Source: Rhodocyclaceae bacterium (GTDB taxonomy: Bacteria; Pseudomonadota; Gammaproteobacteria; Burkholderiales; Rhodocyclaceae). Taken from it: a stretch of DNA of 46,335 nt. The stretch covers positions 1 through 46,335 of the forward strand of contig JAGRGD010000339.1 in the NCBI GenBank assembly GCA_020445665.1. The letters are read 5' to 3'. The translations under genes and the position numbers were made by a program. Every line of letters begins with the position of its first letter. The stretch's first letter is position 1. Shown piece after piece: positions 8,992 through 18,297 of the stretch. The notes beneath the pieces were generated by a model, which saw only the letters and a list, made by a program, of their open reading frames with translations, did not search any database and was not told the DNA's origin.

Positions 8992-9603
8992 CTATGGTTG
9001 CGGCGTGACGGTGATGTCGAGGTAGTCCCGCACGTCGCCTGGTGTCCAGGTCGAGAACTGGCTTTGGAGCGGCGTTCCACCGAAGGCGATCGCCCACAGG
9101 TCTGCGACGTCTTCCACTGAGATGAAGCCCTGAGACTTTCCGGTCACCACATCCAGGTAAAGAGTGACAAGGTCGGGCGCAACATCGCTTGCGCTGCCAG
9201 AGCGGAGGACGTCAAGCAGCTTCGACGATGCAGTGTAGCCGCCGGGGATAGGGGCGAACGGCGACGGAGAGTGCCCCGGTGAGCCCAGGGTCGCCGTATT
9301 GAAGTCGATGGGCGACCAGCGAGCGGTTCGCACATCGTCGGCGATGCCACTGTTGCCGTAATAACCGCGAGAACTACAGCGCGGATACTGGGTGATGGGC
9401 TTTTGGCTGGCGTGCGTAAAGGCCTGGATCGAACTGAAAGCCGATGGGGAAACGCAATAGCCTCCCGCCAGCGCACTGCCCGACTTGACGGCCAGGACGA
9501 CGGCGGCGGAACCGCCGGCTAGCAGGCGGCGCCGCGTTGCATCCTGCGCACCGTCCTGAGGTCGGCATTCCGTCGGTTCGTTGTTCTGGTTGTCATGCAG
9601 CAT
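8992..9603 (-). CDS. Tat-signal secreted protein of unknown function heading the HprK-related cassette
   Basis: I do not recognise a domain in this 203-residue protein. It opens with a polar N-region, then a twin-arginine-like motif TRRRLLAGG (23-31), a hydrophobic stretch SAAVVLAVKSGSALA and a likely cleavage site after ALA at about residue 46. This implies export in folded form, perhaps with a cofactor. The mature part has two cysteines (C50, C75), is rich in Ser, Gly, Pro and aromatic residues, and ends with an acidic region (SVEDVADLWAIAF, GDVRDYLDI). It is first in the run secreted protein - PqqD-like - HprK-like kinase - nucleotidyltransferase, and its stop is about 50 bases before the chaperone start. 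It is therefore the best candidate for the protein on which the cassette acts (inference). Confidence 0.75.
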   Translation of the reverse strand: MLHDNQNNEPTECRPQDGAQDATRRRLLAGGSAAVVLAVKSGSALAGGYCVSPSAFSSIQAFTHASQKPITQYPRCSSRGYYGNSGIADDVRTARWSPIDFNTATLGSPGHSPSPFAPIPGGYTASSKLLDVLRSGSASDVAPDLVTLYLDVVTGKSQGFISVEDVADLWAIAFGGTPLQSQFSTWTPGDVRDYLDITVTPQP

Positions 9604-9713
9604 GGTGAAGACCCCAATCTTTAAGCAGCCTAGAAACTCGATGTCAGTCTACGCGCTGAGCGGCTTGCCAGGCAGGTCCAATCAGCGGTGAGCCGTGATG
9701 TAGTTAGCAAAGC

Positions 9714-9734
9714 GAAAACCGCGCCAATCGGCGC
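9714..9734 (-). terminator. Possible terminator of the fructosamine-kinase-like gene
   Basis: Read on the minus strand, GCGCC-gatt-GGCGC forms a 5-bp GC stem with a 4-nt loop, followed by GGTTTTCGC, about 79 bases past the stop at 9813. The stem is short, so this is tentative. The rest of the 209-base gap (9604-9812) shows no gene or clear promoter. Confidence 0.4.
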
Positions 9735-9812
9735 AAGGGTCGATGAAACCTGGGGTTTGATCCCGCTCGCTGGAGCGACAGGCCGTGATGTGTAAGAAAT
9801 GTCGACGAAGCG

Positions 9813-10709
9813 CTACAGGTGTGACTGCAATTGCGCTGCCGACCTGACGGCTGCGCCCAGGTAGCTGCGGCCAAACAGGTTCAGATGATTGAGCAGATGA
9901 TAGAGCGCGTATGCGATCTTGCGCGTCTCGTAGTCCGCTGTGAGCGGGGCCTGCTGTCGATAGTGTGCGTAGAACGCACCGGGCAGTCCGCCGAAGAGTT
10001 CGCTCATCGCCAGATCGCATGCCCTGTCTCCGAAATGGCAGGCCGGGTCGAAGAGGACCGGTGCGCCATCGGTCAGAGCGGCGAGGTTGCCGTGCCAGAG
10101 ATCACCATGCAGCAGGCTTGCGCAAGGGCGAGCGTCGAGAAACAGCGCCGGGAGGCGATCCACGATGCGTGCCCCCATCTCGCTCAGTTCCTTTCCAAAC
10201 CCGCTTTTCGCTGCCAGCGCGAACTGCGGCGCCAGACGCTGGAGGGCGAAGAAGCGCGACCAGTTGTCGCCTGGCGTGTTGTCTTGCGGCGTCGCTCCGA
10301 TGTAGTTGTCCCGGTGCCAGCCATATTGCCGCCCTGCGTGCTTCTGGCTGTGCATTTCGGCCAGTAGCTCGGCGGCGCGCTGGGCACTGCCCTTCTCGGA
10401 CAGGGGCCGCAGATCGAGCCACTCGAGCACCAGCCAGGCGAAATCAGCAGCTTCGCCCCGGGCGATGACGGCAGGGCTGTGAAACGTGTCCGTGGCCGCA
10501 ATGGCTGCGAGTCCGTCAGCCTCGGCGTCAAGCCGGTCGGATTCTGATGTACTGACCAGCTTGCAGAACACCTGCGCCTGTCCCGAAGAGAGCTTCCCGG
10601 TGCCGCCGGCGCGAAGGGCCTGGACCTCCCGGGGATCCGCGCAGAACCGGCTCCCGACGGCACCGCGGATGTCGGCTTCGATCGCCTGTCCCAGCTCCGA
10701 GCTGTCCAT
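9813..10709 (-). CDS. Fructosamine kinase family protein
   Basis: This 298-residue protein belongs to the FN3K/ribulosamine-kinase family, which phosphorylates ketoamine adducts on glycated lysines and so triggers deglycation. Visible features are the probable ATP lysine K50 (VFCKLV), the family segment GWHRDNYIGATPQ (130-142) with NWSRFFALQRL, the catalytic loop HGDLWHGN (201-208, base D203) and the metal-binding DPACHFGDRACDLAM (221-235, D221). Length is typical. Its ATG is 2 bases after the stop of the Ser/Thr kinase-cNMP gene, so the two kinases are almost certainly co-translated. Bacterial members may also act on small amines, so the substrate is not certain. Confidence 0.9.
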   Translation of the reverse strand: MDSSELGQAIEADIRGAVGSRFCADPREVQALRAGGTGKLSSGQAQVFCKLVSTSESDRLDAEADGLAAIAATDTFHSPAVIARGEAADFAWLVLEWLDLRPLSEKGSAQRAAELLAEMHSQKHAGRQYGWHRDNYIGATPQDNTPGDNWSRFFALQRLAPQFALAAKSGFGKELSEMGARIVDRLPALFLDARPCASLLHGDLWHGNLAALTDGAPVLFDPACHFGDRACDLAMSELFGGLPGAFYAHYRQQAPLTADYETRKIAYALYHLLNHLNLFGRSYLGAAVRSAAQLQSHL

Positions 10710-10711
10710 CG

Positions 10712-12001
10712 TCACAGGTTGGCGATCCGCGAGTTGGCCAGGGACAGCCGGGTCGCGAGCACTTCGAGGAAGGCCTTGTAGAAGTGCATCCGGCAGGCGT
10801 CGCTGGCCCGGTTGAGGGCGTGGGCCCGGATCGTCAGCAGTTCGATGTCGGTGGTGGCCTCGACGCTGGCGCCCCGGGTGCCGCTGCCGGCGGAGAACAG
10901 GGCCATCTCGCCGAAGCACTCGCCGGCGGTCAGGACGCCGAGCAGCTTGTCGCCCTTGCGCACCAGCGCCTCGCCCGATGCCAGGAAGCTGAAGGAGTCG
11001 CCGGGTTCGCCTTCGCGCACCAGGTAGGTCTCCGGCCGGACCGATGACCACTGGGCGATCCGCAGCACCTCCCACAACTCCACGTCGCTGAACTCGCGAA
11101 AGAAGACCATGCCCCGCAGCAGTTCGAACTTTTCCGGGATCGGCAGGCCCTGTCGTTCGTGGGCGTGGCTCTGGTTGCGGAAGGCCTGGGCGAGGTCGTG
11201 GGCGAACTCCGTCCAGCTCTGGTAGCGCTGCTCGAGCGCCTTTCGCATCGCGCGGGCGACGATGCTGTCCAGGGCCGGCGGAACGTCCGGATTGAAGTGG
11301 GAGGGGGGCGGCGCGTCCTCGTGGGTGATGCGGTAGAGGAGGCTGTAGTTGTTGCTTGATTCGAAGGGCAGCCGTCCGGAGAGCATCTGGTACATCACCA
11401 CCCCGAGCGAATAGATGTCGGTCTGGTGATTGAGCGGGACCTCGCGGATCTGCTGGGGCGACATGTAGGCGGGAGAGCCCACACCAGAGACCTGGGTCGC
11501 CTCGCTGGACTGGAACGCGGCCGAGCCGAAGTCCGACAGCTTCACATCCTGCCGGTCCGGTGATACGAGCAGGATGTTGGCGGGCTTGATGTCGCGATGG
11601 GTGATGCCCTGGTGGTAGGCGTAGTCGAGCGCACGGGTGCACTTGAAGATGATCTCGAGGACGCGCTCCTGGGGCAACAGGCTGTCGGGCGCGCAGAAGC
11701 GCTCGAGGGTGCCGCCGGGCACGTATTCCATGACGACGTAGGCCTCGTCTTCGGTGACGAGCGCGTCGTAGATCCGCGCGATGTGCGGATGGTCGAGGCG
11801 TCCGGCCAGGGACGCCTCGCTGCGAAGGATCTGGCGATACAGTCGGCCCTGGCGCGGATCCTTGAGGATCGCCGGATCGATGTACTTGATCGCCACGTCC
11901 CGGTCGCTGAACGGGTCGTGGGCCAGAAAGACGCGGGCAGTCGTGCCCTCGCCGACCTGGGCGATGATGTCGAACTTGCCGATCCGCTCGATGGCCGCCA
12001 T
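10712..12001 (-). CDS. Ser/Thr protein kinase fused to a cyclic-nucleotide-binding domain
   Basis: This soluble Hanks-type kinase has 429 residues. The kinase domain (about 8-275) has the glycine loop GEGTTARVFLA, K39 in VAIK, HRDIKPAN with D137, the DFG motif at 157-159 and APE-equivalent SPAYMSP. The C-terminal domain (about 295-425) is a cNMP-binding fold whose phosphate-binding cassette keeps FGEMALFS and the arginine followed by small residues (TRGASVEA, about 375-382), so nucleotide binding is plausible. There is no membrane helix, unlike PknB. Kinase activity may be gated by cAMP or c-di-nucleotide (inference). It lies 34 bases after argH and is coupled to the fructosamine-kinase-like gene downstream. 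Confidence 0.93.
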   Translation of the reverse strand: MAAIERIGKFDIIAQVGEGTTARVFLAHDPFSDRDVAIKYIDPAILKDPRQGRLYRQILRSEASLAGRLDHPHIARIYDALVTEDEAYVVMEYVPGGTLERFCAPDSLLPQERVLEIIFKCTRALDYAYHQGITHRDIKPANILLVSPDRQDVKLSDFGSAAFQSSEATQVSGVGSPAYMSPQQIREVPLNHQTDIYSLGVVMYQMLSGRLPFESSNNYSLLYRITHEDAPPPSHFNPDVPPALDSIVARAMRKALEQRYQSWTEFAHDLAQAFRNQSHAHERQGLPIPEKFELLRGMVFFREFSDVELWEVLRIAQWSSVRPETYLVREGEPGDSFSFLASGEALVRKGDKLLGVLTAGECFGEMALFSAGSGTRGASVEATTDIELLTIRAHALNRASDACRMHFYKAFLEVLATRLSLANSRIANL

Positions 12002-12035
12002 GGCTGGGTCGCTGGATGCCGGATCGCGCGCGGGC

Positions 12036-13472
12036 CTAACTGATCCTGGCGCGGGCGCGCTCGATTGCGGCCCGAACCTGCTCCGGCGCAGTGCCGCCGA
12101 TGTGCTTGCGCGCCGCGAGGGCGCCTTCCACCGTCAGGGCTGCATCCACGTCCGCACCCAGCCGTTCGGCCGCGCCCGGCACCGCCCGCATCGCGTCGGC
12201 GAGGCCATCGCGGCCGAGGTCGGGCAGGTCGCATCCCTTGCCCTCGGCGGCACGGACGGCCAGCGCAACGGCCTCGTGGGCGTCGCGAAACGGCAGCCCC
12301 TGGCGGACCAGATAGTCGGCCAGGTCCGTTGCGGTCGCGAAGCCCTGGGTCAGCGCTGCGCGCATGTTCGCCGCACGAACCCGGATGCCCGGGATCATGT
12401 CGGCGTAGATGCGCAGGGTGTCCACCAGGGTGTCCGCGGCGTCGTAGAGTGGCTCCTTGTCTTCCTGATTGTCCTTGTTGTACGCCAGCGGCTGTCCCTT
12501 CATCAGGGTCAGCAGCGCGACCAGGTGACCATTGACCCGGCCCGTCTTGCCGCGGACGAGCTCAGGCACGTCGGGGTTCTTCTTCTGGGGCATGATCGAG
12601 CTGCCGGTGCAGAAGCGGTCGGCCAGGTCGATGAAGCCGACCCGCGGGCTCATCCACAGGATCAGCTCCTCGGACAGCCGGGACAGGTGGGTCATGGTCA
12701 GCGCGCAGGCGGCCGTGAACTCGATTGCGAAGTCCCGGTCGGAGACCGCGTCGAGGGAGTTTTCGCAGACCGCCTCGAAGCCCAGTTCTGCGGCCACCGA
12801 CTCCCGGTCTATCGGGTAGCTCGTGCCGGCCAGGGCGGCCGCGCCAAGAGGAAGCCGGTTGGTCCGGCGGCGGCAATCGAGGAAACGCTCCGCATCGCGC
12901 TGGGTCATCTCGAAGTAGGCCATCAGGTGGTGCCCGAAGGTCACCGGCTGGGCCACCTGAAGGTGGGTGAAGCCAGGCAGGGGCGTGTCGGCGTGAGTCT
13001 CGGCCAGCGCCAGCACGTTGTGCTGAAAGTCCCGCAGCAGGGCGACGATCTGGTCGATGGCGTCGCGCAGCCACAGGCGGATGTCGGTGGCGACCTGGTC
13101 ATTGCGGGAACGGCCGGTGTGGAGCCGCTTGCCGGCGTCGCCGACCAGTGCAGTCAGCCGCTTCTCGATGTTGAGATGGACGTCTTCGTCGTCGAGGCTC
13201 CACGCGAACTCGCCGCGCTCGATCTCCCCACGGATCTGCTCGAGGCCACGCTCGATATCGGCCAGGTCGGACGCGCCGATGATCCCCTGGCGTGCCAGCA
13301 TGCGGGCATGGGCGAGGGAGCCCTGGATGTCCTGGGCGGCCATGCGCTGGTCGAAGAACACCGATGCGGTGTAACGCTTGACCAACTCGGAGACGGGCTC
13401 GGAGAAGCGGCCGGACCAGGCCTTGTCACCCTCGACGGGCGCGTTCTGCGGGGAAGAAAAACTATCTGCCAT
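12036..13472 (-). CDS. argH: Argininosuccinate lyase
   Basis: This enzyme catalyses the last step of arginine synthesis, cleaving argininosuccinate to arginine and fumarate in the cytoplasm. From ATG 13472 it has 478 residues. Family landmarks are WSGRFSEP near the N-terminus, [12 protein letters not shown] in the middle and the superfamily signature [12 protein letters not shown] with the mobile active-site loop. The in-frame extension to 13589 lacks homologous sequence and is not used. It diverges from algZ across a 175-base intergenic region. The argH-algZ-algR arrangement is shared with Pseudomonas. Confidence 0.97.
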   Translation of the reverse strand: MADSFSSPQNAPVEGDKAWSGRFSEPVSELVKRYTASVFFDQRMAAQDIQGSLAHARMLARQGIIGASDLADIERGLEQIRGEIERGEFAWSLDDEDVHLNIEKRLTALVGDAGKRLHTGRSRNDQVATDIRLWLRDAIDQIVALLRDFQHNVLALAETHADTPLPGFTHLQVAQPVTFGHHLMAYFEMTQRDAERFLDCRRRTNRLPLGAAALAGTSYPIDRESVAAELGFEAVCENSLDAVSDRDFAIEFTAACALTMTHLSRLSEELILWMSPRVGFIDLADRFCTGSSIMPQKKNPDVPELVRGKTGRVNGHLVALLTLMKGQPLAYNKDNQEDKEPLYDAADTLVDTLRIYADMIPGIRVRAANMRAALTQGFATATDLADYLVRQGLPFRDAHEAVALAVRAAEGKGCDLPDLGRDGLADAMRAVPGAAERLGADVDAALTVEGALAARKHIGGTAPEQVRAAIERARARIS

Positions 13473-13647
13473 AATTCGGGGAAGCCAAAAAAGAGAAGAA
13501 GCCGTGGTACGCCGGGCGACCGGCGCGGCGGAAATCCGCCATTGGTCCGCCCCGTGCCGCCGTCCGGAACCGTCGGCCACCAGGACCACAACGAGCGCCT
13601 ATCGTGACGTTCGCCGCGCGAGGGGAGAGGAGAAAATTATAAAGCAA

Positions 13648-14634
13648 ATGAACGGTGGGGCCCGGCGCCTGCCCGACTTCCGAAACCTCGGGATTGCACT
13701 GCGGCTGATCCTCCTGGTCCATGGTGCGGGCGTCGCGACGGTGCTCCTGCGCGCCGAGGCCCCCGGCGACCTGCCGGACGACCTGCTGCTCCTGGCCGCC
13801 CGGCTGGAGTTACCCCTCTTCCTGACCCTGCTGCTGCTCTATCTTGCGCAGGCGGCCCTGGCCGCGTGCGCCTACCGGGTCGCGGTGGCTTGGAGCGTGG
13901 CCGCCGCCGCCGGCGCGACACTGGTCTCCGAGTGGCTCCTGGCCAGCCCGTCGTTCTCGGCCCTCGGTGCCGTGCTGTGGGCGATTGGCGTTGCCTGTCT
14001 GGCGTTCGCCTACTTTGATTACCGTGACAAGCTGCTGGCGCCCTCCCTGGCAGAGGCGCGGCTGCAGGCGCTCACCGTCAGGATGCGGCCGCATTTCCTG
14101 TTCAACAGTCTCAATGCGGTGCTCGGCGTGATTCGCAGCGACCCGCGCCGGGCCGAAGCCGCGCTGGAGGAGATGTCGGATGTATTTCGGGCCGTGATGA
14201 AGGAGAATCGCGACCTGATACCGCTGGATGACGAACTCGCCCTTTGCGACCGCTATCTCGGACTGGAACGACTGCGCCTCGGAGACCGCCTTCACGTGGA
14301 TCTGGATATGGAGGATGTGCCGCCCGATGCGATGATTCCACCGCTGATGCTACAGCCGTTGGTGGAGAACGCGGTCTATCATGGGATCGAACCCATGTCG
14401 GAGCCCGGTACGGTCACGGTTCGCGGCGAGCAGCGGGGCAACGAGATCGTCATCGAGGTCAGTAACCCGGTATGTAGGGCCGGGCGGCTTCACCAGGGCA
14501 ACCAGATGGCCATGGCCAACATCCGCGAACGACTGATGCTGTTCTACGACCTTGAGGCGTCGCTGTCGGTCGAAGCCGATGCCTCGCAGTACCGAGTCAG
14601 AATACGATTGCCGTATCGGAGGAAAAGCGCATGA
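13648..14634 (+). CDS. algZ: LytS/AlgZ-type sensor histidine kinase
   Basis: This 328-residue membrane sensor kinase belongs to the His_kinase (LytS/AlgZ) class. Four hydrophobic segments lie in the first ~125 residues. The His_kinase domain follows with the phospho-His in RMRPHFLFNSLNAV (H149). The ATPase part has PLVENAVYHGIEP as N-box, then a MAMANIRERL region; the glycine-rich loops are reduced, as in P. aeruginosa AlgZ/FimS. ATG 13648 is preceded by GGAGAGGAG at a longish 14-18 base distance. Its stop overlaps the regulator's start (ATGA). In Pseudomonas this pair controls alginate, twitching and c-di-GMP genes; here targets are unknown, so the symbol is by analogy. Confidence 0.88.
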   Translation: MNGGARRLPDFRNLGIALRLILLVHGAGVATVLLRAEAPGDLPDDLLLLAARLELPLFLTLLLLYLAQAALAACAYRVAVAWSVAAAAGATLVSEWLLASPSFSALGAVLWAIGVACLAFAYFDYRDKLLAPSLAEARLQALTVRMRPHFLFNSLNAVLGVIRSDPRRAEAALEEMSDVFRAVMKENRDLIPLDDELALCDRYLGLERLRLGDRLHVDLDMEDVPPDAMIPPLMLQPLVENAVYHGIEPMSEPGTVTVRGEQRGNEIVIEVSNPVCRAGRLHQGNQMAMANIRERLMLFYDLEASLSVEADASQYRVRIRLPYRRKSA

Positions 14635-15383
14635 CCGAACCCCTGAAGGTTCTGATCGTCGATGATGAGGCTCCGGCGCGCGCCCGCTTGAGGGATCTCC
14701 TGAACGACATCGCGGCCGACGAGCCGACCCAGGTCGTTGCGATGGTGGCCAATGGCGAGGAGGCCCTTCGGCTGCTGGATACAGAGGCGGTCGATCTGGT
14801 TTTTGCGGACGTCAGGATGCCGGTGATGGACGGTGTCGAGTTCGCCCGCCGCGTGATCGAGCGCGAGGCGCCGCCGGGCATCATCTTCACGACCGCCTAC
14901 GACGAGTACGCGGTTACCGCGTTCGATGTGGCGGCCGTCGACTATCTCCTCAAGCCGGTGCGTGCGACGCGCCTTGCCGAAGCGCTCGGCAAGATCCGGC
15001 GGGCCCGCCACAACGGCCCGGCGCTGGAGGAGGAGTCGACCGCCCGACAGAACTTCAGTGTCACCGAGCGCGGGCGCATCCTGCTCGTCCCGGTGGATGA
15101 TGTTCGCTATCTCAAGGCCGAGCTGAAATACGTGACGGCCCATACGGTCGAGCGGGACTACGTGCTCGATGAGTCGCTGGTCCAGCTCGAAGAGGAGTTC
15201 GGCGAGCGCTTCTTGCGCATTCACCGGAACTGCCTGGTTGCCCGCGCGGCGGTGCAGGGCGTCGAGCGCCAGGGTGGCAGCGAGGGGGATCCCCACTGGG
15301 CGGTGCTGCTCGAAGGGGTGTCCGAACCCCTGTCGATCAGCCGCCGGCAGTGGCCTTCGGTCAAGGCCACCCTGAAGCTCTGA
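14631..15383 (+). CDS. algR: LytTR-family response regulator, AlgR-like
   Basis: This 250-residue regulator has an N-terminal receiver with acidic D11/D12, phospho-acceptor D60 (VFADVRMPVMDG) and K in LLKPVR. A C-terminal LytTR DNA-binding domain (about 142-245) carries YLKAELKYVTAHT, FLRIHRNCLVAR and ISRRQWPSVKATL. The order argH-algZ-algR-hemC-hemD as known from Pseudomonas supports an AlgR assignment, with ppc placed between here. It begins within the algZ stop codon (ATGA), so it is translationally coupled. It converges on ppc with 10 bases between stops and no terminator visible. Confidence 0.9.
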   Translation: MTEPLKVLIVDDEAPARARLRDLLNDIAADEPTQVVAMVANGEEALRLLDTEAVDLVFADVRMPVMDGVEFARRVIEREAPPGIIFTTAYDEYAVTAFDVAAVDYLLKPVRATRLAEALGKIRRARHNGPALEEESTARQNFSVTERGRILLVPVDDVRYLKAELKYVTAHTVERDYVLDESLVQLEEEFGERFLRIHRNCLVARAAVQGVERQGGSEGDPHWAVLLEGVSEPLSISRRQWPSVKATLKL

Positions 15384-15393
15384 CGGCCGAGGC

Positions 15394-18132
15394 TCAGCCG
15401 CTGTTGCGCAGGCCGGCTGCGATGCCGTTGATCGACATGTGGATGCCGCGCTTGATGCGTTCGTCTCCGTGACCTTCCCGGTGCCGGTGGAGCAGCTCCA
15501 CCTGGACGTGGTTGAGGGGATCGAGATACGGAAAGCGATTGCGGATCGATCGCTTGAGCAGCGGATTTCCGTCAAGCAGTTCAGCCTGGCCCGTGATCTT
15601 GCCGAGGGCCTCGATGCTCTCCTCGTGCTCCTCCCGGATTCGCCCGAAGATGCGCTCCCGCAGCGCCGGGTCGCGCACCAGCCCGGCGTAGCGGCTCGCA
15701 ATCGCGATGTCTGTCTTGGCCAGCACCATGTCCATGTTCGACAACAGGCTGGCGAAGAAGTCCCACGAGCGGTACAAGGCCTTCAGTCGCGCCATGCCCT
15801 CGGCGCCGTGGCGTGCCTCGAAGGCGCGGACAGCCGAGCCGAAGCCATACCAGCCGGGCAGCATCAGGCGACACTGGGACCAGCTGAAGACCCACGGGAT
15901 CGCGCGCAGGTCCTCGATGCGCTGGGTCTTCTTGCGGGATGCGGGGCGCGAGCCGATATTCAGGTGCGCGATCTCGGCGATGACCGTGGACTCCCAGAAG
16001 TAGGTCTCGAAGCCCTCGGTCTCGTAGACGAGCGCGCGATAGGCCGCGAATGCGTCGGCCGAGAGCTCGTCCATCGCCTGCAAGTCCTCGTGGGTGGGGC
16101 CCGGGGCCTCGCGGGACAGCAGGGTGGCTTCCAGCGTCGCCGATACGAGCACCTCCAGATTGCGCCGGCCCACCTCCGCGTTGGCGTATTTGGCGGCGAT
16201 CACCTCCCCCTGCTCGGTCAGGCGGATCTGCCCCTGCACGGCGCCCCCCGGCTGGGCCAGGATCGCCTGGTAACTCGGGCCGCCGCCCCGGCCGACCGAG
16301 CCGCCCCGGCCGTGGAACAGGCGCAGGCGCACCCCGTGCCGGTCGAAGACCTTCACCAGCGCGATCTCGGCCTTGTAGAGGGACCAGCCCGAACTCAGGA
16401 AGCCGCCGTCCTTGTTGGAATCCGAATAGCCAAGCATCACCTCCTGGGCGAGACCGCGCGAATCGAGCAGGCGCCGGTAAGCCGGTAGCGCGAACAGGCG
16501 ATCCATGGTTTCCGCCGCGGCTTCGAGATCCCCGATCGTCTCGAACAGGGGGATGACGTTCACGGCGAGGGTTCCGGCCACCGGGTCGAGCAGGCCGGTC
16601 TCCTTCAGGATCACCGCCAGTTCGAGGAGGTCGGAGACGCCATCGGTCTTGGAGATGATGCAATTGGGCACCGAAGCGGCGCCGTAGCGCAGGTGTGCCC
16701 GCCTGGCTGCGTCGAAGATGGCCAGCTCCTTCTCGGTCTCTTCGGAGTAGCGGCGGAAGGGAGAGTGGAGCGGCCTGGCCTCGGCGAGCTCGCGGCTCAG
16801 CAGGTCGATTCGCGCGGTCTCGTCGAGGTCCTGGTAGCCGGTGCCCGGATGGGCGACCTCCAGCATCTCGGCAACCACCCGCTCGAACACGTCCGAGTTC
16901 TGCCGCAGGTCGATCGGCGCCAGATGGAAGCCGAACACCGACACCGCCCGCCGCAGGCGGCGCAGGCGGCCCTGGGCAAGCGCCTCCGAGCCATTCAGGC
17001 GCAGGGAGTCGCGCACCGTGTCGAGGTCGGCGAGCAGCGCGTCGGCGCTGTCGTAGGGTCGGCCATGACCGTCCGGATGACTGCCGACCGGCTTGCCCGA
17101 CAGGGCCTCGATGGTCGCCGCGACCCGGGCGCTGAGTCCGGTCAGGGCCTGGCGGTAGGGTTCGTCCTCCCGATGCGGGCTGTCGTCGGGAGACGCGTCG
17201 GCGAGGGCCATCAGCCGCTCGGTGGCGGGCACCAGGAGGTGTGCCAGCGACAACTGGGAGGCCAGCGTGTGCATTTCGCGCAGGTAGTGGGCCAGGGCCC
17301 GTTCGCTTTGCATGGCCAGCGCCCGCTCCAGCACCTCGGCCGTGACGAACGGGTTGCCGTCCCGGTCACCCCCGATCCAGCTGCCGATGCGCAGGAACGG
17401 GGGTAGTTCGGCCTCCTGGCCGTGCTGGGCGAGCTGGTCCTCGATCGCACCATACAGGCGGGGCAACTGGGTCAGGAAGGTGTAGTCGTAGTAGGACAGC
17501 CCGTTGGCGATCTCGTCGAGCACCGAGAGCTTCGCCGGACGCAGCATGCGCGTCTGCCACAGGGTGAGCACGCCGCGCCGCAGGGCGGCATCGTTCTCTT
17601 CCGCCTCTTCCGGGGTGAGCTGCATGCGGTCCCGCTCGTCGAGCAGGCGCGCGATCGCCATGTGGCAGTTGAGAATGCTCTTGCGCTGCACCTCGGTCGG
17701 ATGGGCGGTCAGCACCGGCACCACCTGCGCACTGCCGAAGAAGCCAGCCAGCGTTTCGGCGTCGATGCCGTGCGCGTCTGCCAGCGCCAGGGCGTGCGCC
17801 AGGCTGCCCTCGCGTGCTGGCGAGCCGGCTACCAGATGCGCCCGGGAGCGGCGGATGTGGTGCTGGTCCTCGGCCAGATTGGCGAGGTGCGAGAAGTAGC
17901 TGAAGGCGCGCACGACGTGAATCGTGTCGTCCCGGGACAGGTCGTCGAGCAGGCCTTCGAGCTCGCGGCGGGCGGCCAGGTCATCGTCGCGGCGGAAGCG
18001 GATCGAGCATTGGCGTACGCGTTCGATCAGGTCGAAGACGTCGTCGCCGGCCTGGGTCTTCACCGTGTCGCCGAGCAGGCGGCCGAGCAGGCGGATGTCC
18101 TCGCGCAGCGGCGAGTCCTTGTCAGTTGTCAT
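15394..18132 (-). CDS. ppc: Phosphoenolpyruvate carboxylase
   Basis: This 912-residue anaplerotic enzyme converts PEP and bicarbonate to oxaloacetate and phosphate. Signature one, with the catalytic histidine H144, is [13 protein letters not shown]. The second hallmark, the mobile glycine loop [14 protein letters not shown], is near residue 605. The C-terminus ends in NSG, the equivalent of the conserved QNTG end; the final Gly carboxylate is important for catalysis. Length matches the bacterial family. The gene is inserted in opposite orientation between algR and hemC, relative to the Pseudomonas order. Confidence 0.97.
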   Translation of the reverse strand: MTTDKDSPLREDIRLLGRLLGDTVKTQAGDDVFDLIERVRQCSIRFRRDDDLAARRELEGLLDDLSRDDTIHVVRAFSYFSHLANLAEDQHHIRRSRAHLVAGSPAREGSLAHALALADAHGIDAETLAGFFGSAQVVPVLTAHPTEVQRKSILNCHMAIARLLDERDRMQLTPEEAEENDAALRRGVLTLWQTRMLRPAKLSVLDEIANGLSYYDYTFLTQLPRLYGAIEDQLAQHGQEAELPPFLRIGSWIGGDRDGNPFVTAEVLERALAMQSERALAHYLREMHTLASQLSLAHLLVPATERLMALADASPDDSPHREDEPYRQALTGLSARVAATIEALSGKPVGSHPDGHGRPYDSADALLADLDTVRDSLRLNGSEALAQGRLRRLRRAVSVFGFHLAPIDLRQNSDVFERVVAEMLEVAHPGTGYQDLDETARIDLLSRELAEARPLHSPFRRYSEETEKELAIFDAARRAHLRYGAASVPNCIISKTDGVSDLLELAVILKETGLLDPVAGTLAVNVIPLFETIGDLEAAAETMDRLFALPAYRRLLDSRGLAQEVMLGYSDSNKDGGFLSSGWSLYKAEIALVKVFDRHGVRLRLFHGRGGSVGRGGGPSYQAILAQPGGAVQGQIRLTEQGEVIAAKYANAEVGRRNLEVLVSATLEATLLSREAPGPTHEDLQAMDELSADAFAAYRALVYETEGFETYFWESTVIAEIAHLNIGSRPASRKKTQRIEDLRAIPWVFSWSQCRLMLPGWYGFGSAVRAFEARHGAEGMARLKALYRSWDFFASLLSNMDMVLAKTDIAIASRYAGLVRDPALRERIFGRIREEHEESIEALGKITGQAELLDGNPLLKRSIRNRFPYLDPLNHVQVELLHRHREGHGDERIKRGIHMSINGIAAGLRNSG

Positions 18133-18297
18133 GTCGGTCGGGGGTCCGTGTCAGAGTCAAGCTTTCAGTCTGCGCCGGTCCGGGCGCTTTTTCGCCCATG
18201 CTAGAATCGCTGCCGCTTTGCGCGCCATAGGTGCGTACCCTGACGCCACGCGGAGCGAGGCGATCATCCTGCCATCGATTCACAGCGAGTGCCGATC

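Noticed and set aside
8711-9097. Longer PqqD-like protein starting at 9097
   Set aside because: The extra 51 residues are out-of-frame sequence of the upstream secreted-protein gene and look like translation of a shadow frame.
9604-9812. Additional small gene or ncRNA between the FN3K-like gene and the secreted orphan
   Set aside because: No ORF with a ribosome site and no conserved RNA structure recognised; only a weak terminator-like hairpin.
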